Below are positions 12,214 to 24,024 of a DNA stretch of 64,000 nucleotides, piece by piece. This DNA comes from Cryptomeria japonica (taxonomy: Eukaryota; Streptophyta; Pinopsida; Cupressales; Cupressaceae): NCBI RefSeq assembly GCF_030272615.1, contig NC_081415.1, positions 603,529,644 to 603,593,643 of the forward strand. The letters run 5' to 3'. Positions within the stretch are counted from its first letter, which is position 1, and each line of letters starts with the position of its first letter. Both the position numbers and the translations under genes were made by a program. Below the pieces are notes generated by a model. It searched no databases, was not told the origin of the DNA, and saw only the letters and a program-made list of their open reading frames with translations.

Positions 12214-13094
12214 TGTTGGGATCCAAGAACATTGAGAAGGGGGATGAATCAGTGTTCTGCCAGTAAAACTAGATTTTAACCTTTTATATAATACACATAT
12301 AAACATATAAATTGAAGCATATAAACCATCCACATAAATGAACACCATAACACACAAAAATTATACATGGAAAATGTCAAAGAGGAAAAACCATGGTGGG
12401 ATTTATGACCCACAATATCAGTTCACTAGCCATATGAAAGGATATTAAATATAATGGGGGTCTGCACATGCAAGAAGGCACAGTGCCTAGAGAATACTTC
12501 TCATCACTAAAGAGTCTCACTGATTACAAGTTTTTGCTGAAGTAAAACAATAAAATTAAACTTAAAAATGCATCTGCTATGCCAAATAGAGTTCTAGTTC
12601 TAGCTCTGCTTTGTACCAGTTCATAAACCCTGAACACTACTACTGGTATCTCTCCTCCTCCAAGAATGCTTTCCAAGCTATCAATAGATCATTGCATGAT
12701 ATAACATTCACATACAAATAATCTACATACATATACTTCACATTATATAGTTCTTCTATATTCTGCTATTTTGCATCCTATGTCATATCCTTATCACATC
12801 ATTATCACACTTCAAAATGACCTAGTAGACTGACCTATATACCCATTATAAAAAATATGCCTTATTTAGGCTTACAATGCTTTTACAAAAGTTATTCAAT
12901 GTTGGCCTCGATAATAATTACAAAATGATTTACTAAAAAAATCTCCCTTGATGTCAGCTTCCTTCAAGTATAGGTGTTGGTGTTAGTGTAGTCCTGGATG
13001 CTCCAAAGCTAGTGTTTGCCAGTATATGACTTCTATATAATCTTATTGCCATCAATGACAATGAAATGAATCCGATGAGTGTCAATTTCCAACA
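12214..13094 (-). repeat. 5' LTR of element Q
   Basis: Plus strand starts TGTTGGGATCC next to the primer site and ends AATTTCCAACA (881 bp). It shares only short blocks with the 3' LTR: the GTGGGATTTATGACCCAC core, AAGAGTCTCACTGA and the hairpin. The two LTRs are therefore old or of different origin. Confidence 0.75.
12226..12258 (-). promoter_or_regulatory. C-rich-loop hairpin in Q 5' LTR, 10-bp stem
   Basis: Plus-strand arms AGAACATTGA (12226-12235) and TCAGTGTTCT (12249-12258) pair at 9 of 10 positions in the transcript. It is the longest stem in the window, with a sequence unlike the other families. Confidence 0.55.
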
Positions 13095-15660
13095 AAATCT
13101 TTGAGAGAATTTGTAACTATAACATTCATTTGAATCCCCAAAAATGTTTTTTTGGTGTGGATAGTGGAAAATTATTAGAATTCATAGTTTCACATTGTGG
13201 TGTTTAGGTGGATACAAAGAAGATAGATGCTATTGTTAACATGCCACCTCCTAAGAATGTCTCCCAGCTCAAAAGTTTGCAAGGAAAGATGCAAGTTATT
13301 CATAGGTTCATCTCTCAACTTGTGGATCGTACCTTTCCCTTCACACAATTGCTTAAAAATAATATCATTTCCCAATGGAATGAGGATTATCGTCAATCAT
13401 TTGAAGACCTAAAAACTTATTTGGCTAATCCTCCTATTCTTCAACTTGTTGATCCTAGTAAGCCTTTCCTTTTGTACACCGCTTCTTCCCTCAATGTCTT
13501 GCAACCCTATCAGGATGGTAGAGAATTCTTGGTTTATTACATAAGTCATACTCTACTTGATTACGAGGTTTGATATTCTACAATAGAAAGATAGTGCCTT
13601 GATTTAGTCTTTGCAACCCAAAATTTGAGGCATTATCTCTTGAATGTTGAGATCCATGTTATCATTAATTTGATCCTCTTAAACATATTTTCTTCAAAAC
13701 TGACCTTTCTGGATGCTTAGCTAAGTGGGCTATGATGTTGACCAAGTTTGACCTTAACTTTGTCTCACAAAAGGCAATAAAGGGTCAAGCATTGACTGAC
13801 CACTTAGTTGATGCTCCTTCACCCTTCTCCCTACCTAATCCAAAGTCCTTTCCCAATGAATACATTTTTTTCACTAAGATTGATGAGACTTCAGAATTGT
13901 ATTTTGATGTCTCTAAGTGTTGTACAGGATCGGGGGTAGGGGTGGTCTTAGTTTACCCTCAAAATAAGCCTATTCCCTTATCATATCATCTCAATTTCTT
14001 ATGTACCAAAAACATTGTTTAGTATGAGGCTCTTATAGATGGAATTAAAGAATCCTTGGCATTGAATGTGAAACATTTACATATTTATGGATATTCTCAA
14101 CTAGTTATAAGGCAAGTGATGTGAGTTTATCAAGCTAAGAAAGACAAATTATCATAATATAGATATCTAGATATACCCTTGTTGCAAAAATTTGATTCTT
14201 ATACCATGGAGCCTATTCCTCGAAAATATAATCGACAAGTTGATGCAATGGAATGTGTTGCCTCTCTTGTGTCTCAAGAGGACCCCTTGGTAGATTTTAA
14301 ATTCACTATTAACAACCTCACTACCCCTACTATTGCTGATAATCCTAGTGATGTAGCATATTGTTGCACTATATATTCAGATGAATGGTACTCGCATATC
14401 ATGAGATATTTGAGTGGTGGTACCTTTCTTGATTCTACAAATAAGAATACGAGGGATAGGATTCACAAATTGGCTGCTAGATACATTATCCTTTCTAATG
14501 TTCTTTATAGGAGGGGTTATAATGGTCTTCTCCTTTGATTCTTAAACAAGGCTAAAGTCCCTATTTCTCTTGAGGAAGCACATTTAGGTGCTTGTGGGGG
14601 GAATTTTGGGTGTATATCTTTAGTTTAGAGATTGCTCTGAATGGGATATTATCAGCAAACCATGGAAAAGGATTCCTTTGCATTTGTTAAAAGATGTCAT
14701 CAGTGTCAACAACATAGCAATTTTATCTATGCACTTGCCAAATAACTTTGATCTCAAGTGGTATGTTGGCCTTTTTCTACATGAGGTTTGAATCTCATTG
14801 GTAAAATATCTCCTCCATCATCTCAAGGACATACCTTCATCATAACTACCACTGATTACTTTATGAAATGGGTGGAAGTTGTTCCTCTTCAATCCACTAC
14901 CACTGAAGTAATTTGTCAATTCATTTTGGAAACCATTATTTCCTGATTTGGGACACCTTCTGCCTTAGTTTTAGATAATGGAATGTCATTTAAAAATAAG
15001 GATGTTAAGAAGTTTCTTGAGAAATCATATTCAATATAAATTTTCTACACCTTATTATCCTCAATCAAATGATCAAGGTGAGTCTTCTAATAGGATAATT
15101 GAACAAATTCTTTGAAAGACTGTAAACAAGCATGGTAAGGATTGGCATACTCAATTAACCTATTCTTTGTGGGCTTATTGCATGAGTGTACATGGTGCTA
15201 TGGATTGTACTCCTTATAATCTTGTTTATGGTATTGATACCATTATGCCTTTGGATTTAGAAATTCTTTCTTTGAGAGTTTCTCAAAGAGGTATAGTGGA
15301 TGATGATTCCTATACAAAGAAAAGACTTCAACAACTTGAGATGCTTGATGAACGGCGTAGAAATGCCCTCAAGCATATTCAAGAATATCATAAAACTTTG
15401 CAAAAAGCTACAATGATAAAATTATTCAACATTCCTTCTCAGTAGGTGATTTAGTCCTTTACATGAATCAACACAACGTGAATGCCTTACCTAAGGAGAA
15501 AGGAAAATTCAGCCCTAATTGGCTTGGACCATACATTGTTGTCAAAATCTATGGATCAAGTGCTTACAAGATAGAAGATGTGGAAGGTGCACCTCTCAAG
15601 GAACCCATAAATGTTATGCACCTTTGTAGATACTATGCCTCTCTCTCTCTCTCTCTCTAG
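13095..15660 (+). pseudogene. Gypsy pol: RT C-terminus, RNase H, second RNase H, integrase
   Basis: The end of RT is seen at 13100-13440 (FFGVDSGKLLEFIVSHCGV, MPPPKNVSQLKSLQGKM). RNase H follows with YISHTLLDYEV (near 13540-13570) and LRHYLL. A second RNase H-like domain lies at about 13870-14150 (ELYFDVSKCCTGSGVGVVL). The integrase zinc region is at 14560-14720 (HLGACGGN...CHQCQQH; one His of HHCC is Asn). The integrase core is at 14820-15110 (TDYFMKWVE, LDNGMSF, then ESSNR for the catalytic Glu). The C-terminal segment LGPYIVVKIYG ends before the TAG at 15658-15660. Stops and frameshifts occur throughout, and the RT active site is absent. Confidence 0.9.
15641..15660 (+). repeat. (CT)n microsatellite at the end of gypsy pol
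   Basis: About nine TC dinucleotides encode a Ser-Leu run just before the stop codon. Further CT-rich sequence follows to about 15695. Confidence 0.8.
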
Positions 15661-16209
15661 TTTACTTTCTGTTCTCTCTCTATATCTTTTCTTTCTTCAA
15701 AATTGGGTAATATATTAGCATGTCTTCATTAAAGTATGTAGGATTAAATGATGTTATATTGCTTGGTCTACATTACTTCATTCTTGACAAGCATGTTTTA
15801 TTACTTTATTGTTTGTCTTGGATTCTTTTATGTAAATTCTAATAGATTTACATTTAATATGTGCTAGCATGTTATACAATTTCTTATGTGTTAAGTAAAG
15901 TTATATCATGATATTTTTAATTAGATTTAATTAAATCATATTTGTCATATAGTTCTTAGGCTTAATACATTATTCTATTACATCATCAAAGTAGCATTTA
16001 ATTAAATACTTAGTTATTTAATTAAATCACACATGTATCAATTTATTCATGAAGTATTGAGAAATCAATCACATGGAAATTAAATTAGACATACATTTTC
16101 ATCACTCAATATGTTACTTCTAATCTAAACAATACATATATTGTTTAAGAATTAAAATAACATATCAATGAGTATCACAATATATACATCAATACATCAA
16201 GATCATCTC
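15661..16209. other. AT-rich spacer after gypsy pol
   Basis: AT-rich, with repeated TTTAATTAAAT motifs near 15920-16030. No ORF or RNA gene is seen. It fits the untranslated spacer between pol and the extra ORF of Tat-type gypsy elements. Confidence 0.5.
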
Positions 16210-17137
16210 CTATCTCTAGGACTAGTAGCTGGAGGATGGTAGCTAGATGCCCCCTCTTGATCTAGCCATGGGGGTGGCCTCATGGGGGTGTACTGTGATA
16301 TGGACTATGAGTGACTCTGCAAGGAGCTCCTGCTATCCCTCTCCATCATAATGCCATGGTACGTGGCTACCTTTGTCTATGACGTTGCTAGGTCACACTT
16401 TGTCTATTAGAATCTCTCTTGTAGGACCTCCATCTCCATCCAAATAGGGGAGAAAAGGTCCCCATGTCATTCTGTACTCCTTTGGGATTTGTGCGATATC
16501 TGTGAGGAACAAGAAATGTGTGTAGTCATGATGAGGTCTATCACTGCATTCTGAATAAGAGAACGCCACTCCTAGATGGTAGTTGCAAGATAGAGAGAAT
16601 TTTTTTATCAATAACATTCTATATCATCAAATATAAATAGGTAAGATACATAAGTTAATCAATAACATGACACCTTACCCAAATCTCCTTCTTGCTAGTA
16701 GGGATTGTGGAAAGTGACTTCCTGACACTGGGACCCACTAGGCTCTCCGTGCTTGTATTATCTCTGTATAGTAATTGTGGGTCAATGTGGAATACGATCA
16801 AGACCCCTTATAATGGCCTTCTCCACTTATAGTGGGAGCCTCAGCGGATCTAGAGCTATGGTATCCTATCCAGAGTGATGAGGAACTACATCTGACTCAT
16901 CGTCCTCTTCAATCTCCTCCTCCTCATCATCTTGTTCCTTGCTCTCCTCCTGATCATCTCCATCCTGATCCCCCTCTTCGATATCAAGATATTCTCCATC
17001 TCTTCCTACCTCTTGCTCTCCCATGTTGTCAACTTGATCATCTGATCCCTCCTTGGATGTATCAGATCCCTCTCCATCGTCTAACTATCTCCATGGTTTG
17101 GAGTTCCCACCAGGGAAGTCTATTGGGAAGATGACTC
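16210..17137 (-). pseudogene. Antisense plant-mobile-domain ORF, C-terminal part, degraded
   Basis: The minus strand reads an Asp/Glu-rich acidic stretch at about 17060-16870, then a segment with IPKEYRMTWGPFLPYLDG at 16425-16485. The latter resembles the W.PYL region of plant-mobile-domain (PMD) proteins. Stops and frameshifts are frequent. It ends at the LTR of Copia A, and the N-terminal PMD part lies on the other side, on the same strand. PMD ORFs occur in host genes and as captured antisense ORFs in Tat gypsy elements; position favours the latter. Assignment of this half is weaker than for the N-terminal half. Confidence 0.45.
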
Positions 17138-18190
17138 TATTGGTATTATGGATGACTTCATCATGTGTTGGATTGGTTTTGTCATTGATATCAATATTAT
17201 TGATTTCGCACTCTAGTTATATTAGTTTGTTGTTGAATTGACACATTGTGGTCCTAAGATGGATAATGGCTTATGCACAATCATTGGTATATGTTTCACC
17301 AGCAGCTCAGGAAGTTGATGATGACTTGTTATCATCTAGAAATCATTTGGTTATGTTTAAGACATGGATTGGATGTTGACTTGGTTTTTTGCTTATTGGT
17401 CAAATCGGGTTCACATATTTTCCTTTACTGGCAGATAGGTCTAGGTTATGGACCAGTAAAAGATATCATGTTCTAGATCAGCACAACACATTTTGGAAAT
17501 AGTTTATTGGTCAGATAATGTGTAAATTTATTGGGGCTGACATAATGTATTGCATAAAGACTTATTTTGTAAACATAATATCTTTAGGGAGCCGACCTAA
17601 TCATCAGGACTTAGGTTTTGTATAAATAATTGTAAGATCTTATTTTAAGATCATTGTGAAGAGCAAAAATAAGCAGATCCTTGTGCAAATCATGTAGATA
17701 TTATCTGAAGGTTGAAGGAAAGGTTATGAAGGTGTTTGGCACTCATGGTCAGATCTTAAACTAGTACTAAATCCAACATTGCAGATGTTATACTAAAGTA
17801 GTACATTATTATTAGATTTAGCCATCCAATTGTAGTCAGTGTGACTCCTATTTTTTGATTGAGTAGTGAGCTCTAGGTGGTTGGCCTTCTTGCATGTGTA
17901 GACCCTATTATTGCATTCACTTACTATCTTCAGTAGTATCATCTGATTGTGGGTAGGGTTTCCCACTATATTTTTTCTCCTTACAAGGTTTCCACATCAA
18001 AATCTTTGTGTCATGTGTTGTGGATGTGTTTTTCTTTTTGTTTCATGCATTAAGTTATACCGGTATTAATATGACTGTTAATCTGTTTTACTGGCACTGA
18101 ATTTTAATTTGGAATAATTGGTTTTGGGTTTTAATTAATTGACAACTGATTCACCCCCCCCCTCTCAATTTTCCTTCCTAGTTCCTAACA
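17138..18190 (+). repeat. 5' LTR of Copia A
   Basis: 1053 bp, TATTGGTATTATGG...CCTAACA; the canonical TG has become TA. It aligns along its length with 34427-35530. It contains TATAAATA at 17621, the CAGTGAGCTCTAGG...CTTGCATGTG block near 17875 and TCACCCCCCCCCTCTC near the end. The hairpin arms here (GACAACT, AATTTTC) have lost two pairs compared with the 3' LTR. Confidence 0.9.
17621..17628 (+). promoter_or_regulatory. TATA box in Copia A 5' LTR
   Basis: TATAAATA is followed by TTGTAAGATCTTA. The same pair of motifs is in the 3' LTR (34934-34941) and, slightly changed, in Copia B. Confidence 0.6.
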
Positions 18191-18192
18191 AT

Positions 18193-18204
18193 TGGTATCA
18201 GAGC
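18193..18204 (+). other. Primer binding site of Copia A
   Basis: TGGTATCAGAGC, two bases after the LTR end, is an exact match to the 3' end of plant initiator tRNA-Met. Confidence 0.9.
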
Positions 18205-18247
18205 CTAGTCCTCTTTTTGCAGAAGCCTAACAACTTGAGGAGATCCC

Positions 18248-19087
18248 ATGTCAGCAAATATCTTCAGGAAGGACAGTCCCAAACTTGATGGAACTAACTA
18301 TGGTATATGGAAGATCAGAATGGAGACACATTTGAACTGCATTTGAAGAGATATATGGGATGTTACAAAGAATGGGTATGTTGCTCCTAATTAGAATAAC
18401 CCTAATCCACCAACCTTGGCTAAAGACTTGGAGAATGATTGCAAAGCAAGAGAAGCACTTCTAAGCGCATTATCAGATCAAAAAATCATGGGAATATTAG
18501 ATAGATCTATTGCAAAATCAATTTGGGATAAACTGGAAACATTGAATGACGGAGATACTACTGTCAAAATTGCAAAATTGGAATGTTACCAGGTCAAGTA
18601 TGAAAATTTAAAAATGAAAGAAGATAAAAGAATTTATGCATTGATGGAAAGAGTTAATGAAATAATTTTAGGAATACAATGTTGTGGAGGATCTTTAAGT
18701 GAAGATGAAATTGTTTCTAAAGTTTTAAGAGCATTGCCACCGACTTAGAAAATAAAAGTGACAACTATTAATGAGTTGAGAACAATGCCTAATACATTAG
18801 TATGTAGAGATAATTTGGTTGGAAAACTTTCAGCATTTGAGCTTTTGGTCCTATTGCTATAGTCAAGACTAATATAGCCTTTAACACATCATCATTAGCA
18901 TCATCTAACAAATTTGATTGGAAAGTACTTTATGAAAAAGAACTTGAAGATATCAAAAGAGAAAATGAGGATCTTGAAGAACTTGAAGCACTATTCACAA
19001 GGAAGATGTCTAAAGGTCCAGCAGGAAGTGAGTATTAAGGTAAAGTACCTTTCAAATGTTTAAATTGCAATAAATTTGGTCATATGG
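18248..19087 (+). pseudogene. Copia A gag, N-terminal part, degraded
   Basis: The start ATG at 18248 (MSANIFRKDSPKLDG) matches the Copia B gag start. The UBN2-type gag core follows (NYGIWKIRMETHL, then DQKIMGILDRS near 18480 and CCGGSLSEDEIVSKVLRALP near 18680-18740). There are stops near 18345, 18393 and 18746, a net frameshift near 18840 and a stop near 19036. The zinc knuckle begins CLNCNKFGHM and is cut at 19087 by the 4.9-kb insertion. It resumes at 24025 as ASRCP, completing C-x2-C-x4-H-x4-C. Gag would package the element RNA. Confidence 0.88.
19083..19087. repeat. Target duplication TATGG, left copy
   Basis: TATGG at 19083-19087 is repeated exactly at 24025-24029 on the other side of the insertion. 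Removing one copy restores the gag frame through the zinc knuckle. Confidence 0.85.
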
Positions 19088-19147
19088 TATGAGGCCCTAC
19101 CCCAACCCATCCTAGCATTTCAGTGATTTTCATGTTGGAACTATTAT

Positions 19148-19285
19148 GGATGCTTTATTTTTATGCATTATGGATATAAAACTTTATATGATCCCAGGAT
19201 GGGATAACATTGATATATTGATGCTTCACTTCTATGCATTATGGATATAGAATTTTACATCATTCTAGGAGAGGATAACATTGAG
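19148..19285. repeat. Two-copy tandem duplication, about 70-bp period
   Basis: GATGCTTTATTTTTATGCAT at 19150 and GATGCTTCACTTCTATGCAT at 19220 begin two diverged copies. Each ends GGATAACATTGA. Confidence 0.75.
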
Positions 19286-21777
19286 ATGGTGTATGTCATT
19301 TATTTGATTTGCAGGACTTTATTATGATGCTATAAATAAGATTGTATATCTTATGAATGGATTAAATTTATGAGGATTATGGTAAATTGTTTATGTGAAT
19401 TGCTTTGATATATGGTAAATTGATTCGTATGATGTTAATTGTATGCAGAGTGACTGATTTGTATTCTTATTTATGTGTTTGATGTTATATGAGGCTATTG
19501 GGTAGTACTAATGTGTAATTGAGATGCGCATGAAAATTATCCATGTGACCATGGAAACATTATTGAGAATCAAGCCTAGGCCTATGTACGTTCATAAAAT
19601 TAGGGGTTGTCTATTTGGAGAGACAACACCCCATATGTATCATATTTTATTTGTAAATGTAAATGTTTGCATGTGTGTTAAATTGTAATTATTTATTTGT
19701 GTAAATCCTACAAGAGACAATTGCCATGTGTGTATTAATGATGTGGAATTCTTTTGTAGTGTCAATTGACACATATGTTGTATGTTGTGTTGGCAATGTC
19801 ATGTCACCTTTTGAGAGATGTATTTTTGTTTAAAAGATATATTTCCAAATTATGCTTGAAGGTTCCAAGAAATCTAGGATAGTGAGCCATTAGGAGGGTC
19901 AACTCAGAGTTGACTCGTAGGTAAACTTTAGGTGGACTTTCAAAGGGTTAAACCAACTCCTAGAGTCAGTTTTGGAGCATTTTTATTGGGCCTCATGGAG
20001 TGCCTATGGGTGAAGGCCAAATTTGGCCATGTGTCCACCCCCTAGGACTTGTTCAACTTCCCAAAAAAGTGGATTTTCCTAGATGCCCGAATTTCATCTT
20101 TAGGAGTGTCATCCTTGGTTAGATAACCTTCTTGGTATGTGTCATTCCTCTTCCCCATTTCATTCCTCTGCTTGAGGTACCTTGGTTAGGGAGTGTGTAA
20201 GACCTAGGGAAGACCAACCAATGGGAGCCTCTCACTCTATCCAAGAGGTTGGAAAGCATGAGAGAAGCCTTCTTAGGCAAGAGATTGAGAATTAGGAAGT
20301 TAATCACCTACTCTCCATCTTTGGAGATGAGATCTTGTAGTTTTGAAAAATAGTTTTAGAATGGAATTTTTGGCTAAGTGTTGAAGAAAAGAAGTGTGGA
20401 ATTGGGCTGCTCTTCTCCAAGCTATCCCTAGTAAATCCTTGGCAAATTCAATGTTGGTTCATTTTCTTTCTTGTATGTTGAAAACTTGTTTGTAAGAGAT
20501 TGCTTGAATGTGGATGTTCCTCCCCTTGTATTTTATTCGTGAAAATATTATGTGATTCTTCTTCCATTTTGTTATGCATTTTCTTGTGTTTTGGGAGTAT
20601 CCAAGGCCATCTTACCCTTGGGAGGGTAGAACGGTCTTGGGGGTGGAAGGTGTTTGATAGCCTTAGAGTGAGAGGCTCTCTTCAGGAGAGTGATCTCAAG
20701 GGTTTTTTTATGTGACCCTTGCTGCATAGTTTTGTTTATGCATTCGGGGGTCATAAGGGGAGACAGTATGGCATGTATGCCTTGGGTGTCATAAGTATGT
20801 TGGGTTAAGATGCACTTATTTTGTGTTCTTGGTTGCCATGAGTTGGCTTGTGATCTACTATCTTGTAGTTCTCCTCAAGGTACTTGGTCCACTTCCACCC
20901 ATGTAAACATCACATTATGTGATGAAGTTCAGCCTTGGGATGGGAATGTGTTTGTTGTGAGATTTTCCTTGCTTGTTTTCATATTGTTTGAGTGTAACCC
21001 ATCTAGGTCTTGGTTCTCCAAGCTCAGGGGTGGTTTTTAGTAAGCTTAGGTTGGGAGGTGAGCTCTCCATGGTCATAGCCTTAAGATTTTTGTATTGCAA
21101 GTTTCTTTGGGAAGGGATTGAAGGAAAAACTTGGATATGGTCTTGTTGAATCTATTTTAGTTGCAAAAAAAGAATTGGAAATAAAATATTGTATTTTAGT
21201 TGCAGAAATGTAAGAGAGGAGCTTTATGTTGTATTTATTTTAAAAGAAAAAAAAAGAAATGTATTTATTTCATTTAAGTCCTCATTTATTAGGAATGAGA
21301 GACTAGTTGGGTATTTCACCCATTGTAAAAGTTGACAAATTGTATTCAAATTATTCTTATAAGATTTGCACCCTTTTAAGTTGATATTGCAAAAAAAATG
21401 ATTAAATGGATATTAGAGGAAAATTAGTTCTGCATTTTCTTTTTAATATTTCTAAGTGTTTTCTAGTCTATATTATGTTGTTGTCATTTATCTATCTTTG
21501 TCATGTATTCAAAAAAAAATGCAGAAAGTATAATGGGAATATTAGGAAGTAGAAAAGTAGAAATGTTAGTAAAATAAAAATAATTATTTAGTCCTGGTTA
21601 TTTGTGTTTTCCAAATGCAAATAGGGTTAAATAGACATTTGAAGTATAATAGTTTTGCATTGCACAAAATGATAATGTTTTTAAGTGTATTACAGACTAT
21701 TTTAAAGCTGCTGTAATTTTATTATTTCTGTCATTTATCCATTTCAAAAAAATACAAAAAGTTAAGGTAGACAAATT
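19286..21777. other. Non-coding interior of the 4.9-kb insertion
   Basis: About 2.5 kb in which I recognise no gene, RNA or known repeat. Short ORFs at 20119-21100 lie on both strands and resemble no family I know. From 21170 the sequence becomes strongly AT-rich. Confidence 0.5.
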
Positions 21778-22434
<657 letters not shown>

Positions 22435-22438
<4 letters not shown>

Positions 22439-22461
22439 TATATATATATATATATATATAT

Positions 22462-22505
<44 letters not shown>

Positions 22506-22520
22506 ATATATATATATATA
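22435..22520. repeat. Second (TA)n tract, with GATA/TCTA interruptions
   Basis: TA repeats broken at about 22462 and 22503, adjoining the outer end of the right inverted-repeat arm. Confidence 0.95.
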
Positions 22521-22642
22521 TTATTTTAAATTTAACCAAAAAAAATATTAAATTTTTTTTTTAAAAAAAAGAAAGGAGATTTTTTTTCCTTGCGGTCGAA
22601 ACCCTTACCCTCTGGGCGACACCTCCCATAGTGGGTGGAGCC

Positions 22643-22818
22643 GCATCTGCCATTGTGGGCATCCACAGTGGGTAGCATCGACGCCACCACTGTGGGTAAC
22701 CACAGTGGGCAGCATCGACACCACCACTGTGGGTAACCACAGTGGGCGGCGTCGGGGCCACCAATGTGGATAACCATAGTGAGCAGCACGGGGCCGCCAC
22801 TGTGGGTATCTGCAGTGG
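22643..22818. repeat. GC-rich minisatellite, 37-bp unit
   Basis: About five units; units 2 and 3 (22675-22711, 22712-22748) are almost identical. Each contains CCACTGTGG-GTAA-CCACAGTGG or a decayed form, a 9-bp perfect stem with a 4-base loop. It forms a GC-rich island in AT-rich DNA. Overlapping minus-strand ORFs are products of the repeat. Confidence 0.9.
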
Positions 22819-22916
22819 TGCCTTATGGCCCCCTTCACCCCGCCTTGGTCCTCATGCCTCATCCTACGCCATGGCTGCCGCCATAGACCCTATCAAAACA
22901 CACACACAAAAAAATA

Positions 22917-23095
22917 ATAAACCCTAACCCAATTTCGGGTTCGGGTAAAGGTAGAAGAGAAGGAAATAATTTAGTTGGTAAAAATATGCAACCCTAACCC
23001 AATTTCGTGTTAGGGTTAGCATTTAAATAATAAAAGTAAATTAGATATGCAACCCTAGCCCATATTCGGGTTAGGGTTAGCAAATAAAGAAAAGA
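22917..23095. repeat. Three-copy repeat with AACCCTAACCC motif
   Basis: Copies begin near 22920, 22990 and 23051 (AACCCTAACCCAATTTCGGG, then AACCCTAGCCCATATTCGGG). Two end in TTAGGGTTAGC, so each is also a partial inverted repeat. The period is about 60-70 bp. Confidence 0.8.
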
Positions 23096-24024
23096 GAATT
23101 ATTAGATTTTTTTTTTTTTAAAATAAAATATAGAAGAGGATTAACTCAACCCTAATTAGGGTGTGAGATTAAAATAATAATTAAAATAAAAAGAGGGGGA
23201 AATTATTTTTAAAAATTAAAAAAAAAAAAAAATTTCTCCCCCATTTAATTTTAGCTATATGTGATATTAATTTAAACTCCTAATTTTGGACTAGGGAGAA
23301 AATTAATTTTAATATAGGCTTCTATCAAGGTATATTTTAATATGGGGATTAATTTTATATAGTTATATAATTCACACAATTGGTTTAATTTTATTCACTA
23401 GGGTTATTATATAGTTAATTTCCATTTTAATTAAGTATGGACGTTAGGCTAAATCTAAATTGGGGAAAAATTAATAAAGGATATTAATAATTGCTTTTAT
23501 GTGAAATCTAGCCTATGAGGTCAATATTGGCCAAGAATTTAATAGTCAAAATTTGAATGTTTTGGGGATTTAAAATTGACTTTAATATAAAGTATAAGTA
23601 ATTGACAATTATCATTATTGAATTAGTTAACCCTATTGGATATATTTAAAAGGTGAATTTGTGTGCGCTCAATTAATTAATTTTAATTTAAGATAACTTT
23701 ATCATTCTTTTATTTAGCATGGAATAATTTTAATACAATCGAGATATTTATATATCTTTTGACTTTAATAAGTGGAAAATTAATTAGGTTGATTAGAATA
23801 GTTAATTATGTGGCGATGACCCTCTTAGGGAATAATTAGTCGTCTCTAATTATTGTCGCTATATTGAGTGAGTTAATTATTTCAACTTTAGTAAACAATT
23901 CTATTTATCCCTTAGTTAAGACAAAACTTAATTGATTTCATTTTAAATGTAGATTATTGTACGAGTTTATGTTGTCAAAAAAAATTTTGTTGTTCCCTTT
24001 TTGCTCAAAAGTTTGGGCACGACA
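23096..24024. other. AT-rich right part of the 4.9-kb insertion
   Basis: AT-rich non-coding DNA with poly-T and poly-A runs, ending GGGCACGACA at the TATGG duplication. No gene is seen. Confidence 0.55.

Larger units (their letters stand above)
5904..13094 (-). mobile_element. Element Q: LTR element with ORF1 and ORF2 but no pol
   Basis: Minus-strand element with LTR-type ends, a primer site (complement of GGTATCAGAG), Gag-like ORF1, unknown ORF2 and a polypurine tract. Internal length is about 5.47 kb. No RT, integrase, protease or RNase H motif is visible in any frame. ORF1 and ORF2 match element P. The two LTRs differ strongly and the 5-bp flanks (TAACT, AAATC) do not match, so the copy may be a recombinant of two insertions. 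Confidence 0.75.

Noticed and set aside
20119-21100. Host gene fragments in the 4.9-kb insertion
   Set aside because: Short ORFs on both strands without recognisable domains or consistent codon use; left as non-coding.
22532-22927. Overlapping His/Trp/Pro-rich ORFs
   Set aside because: Generated by the 37-bp GC-rich minisatellite; all frames are open because the unit lacks stops.
22917-23095. Interstitial telomere repeat
   Set aside because: The AACCCTAA motifs are spaced by 50-60 bp of other sequence rather than in tandem, so they are better described as a spaced repeat.
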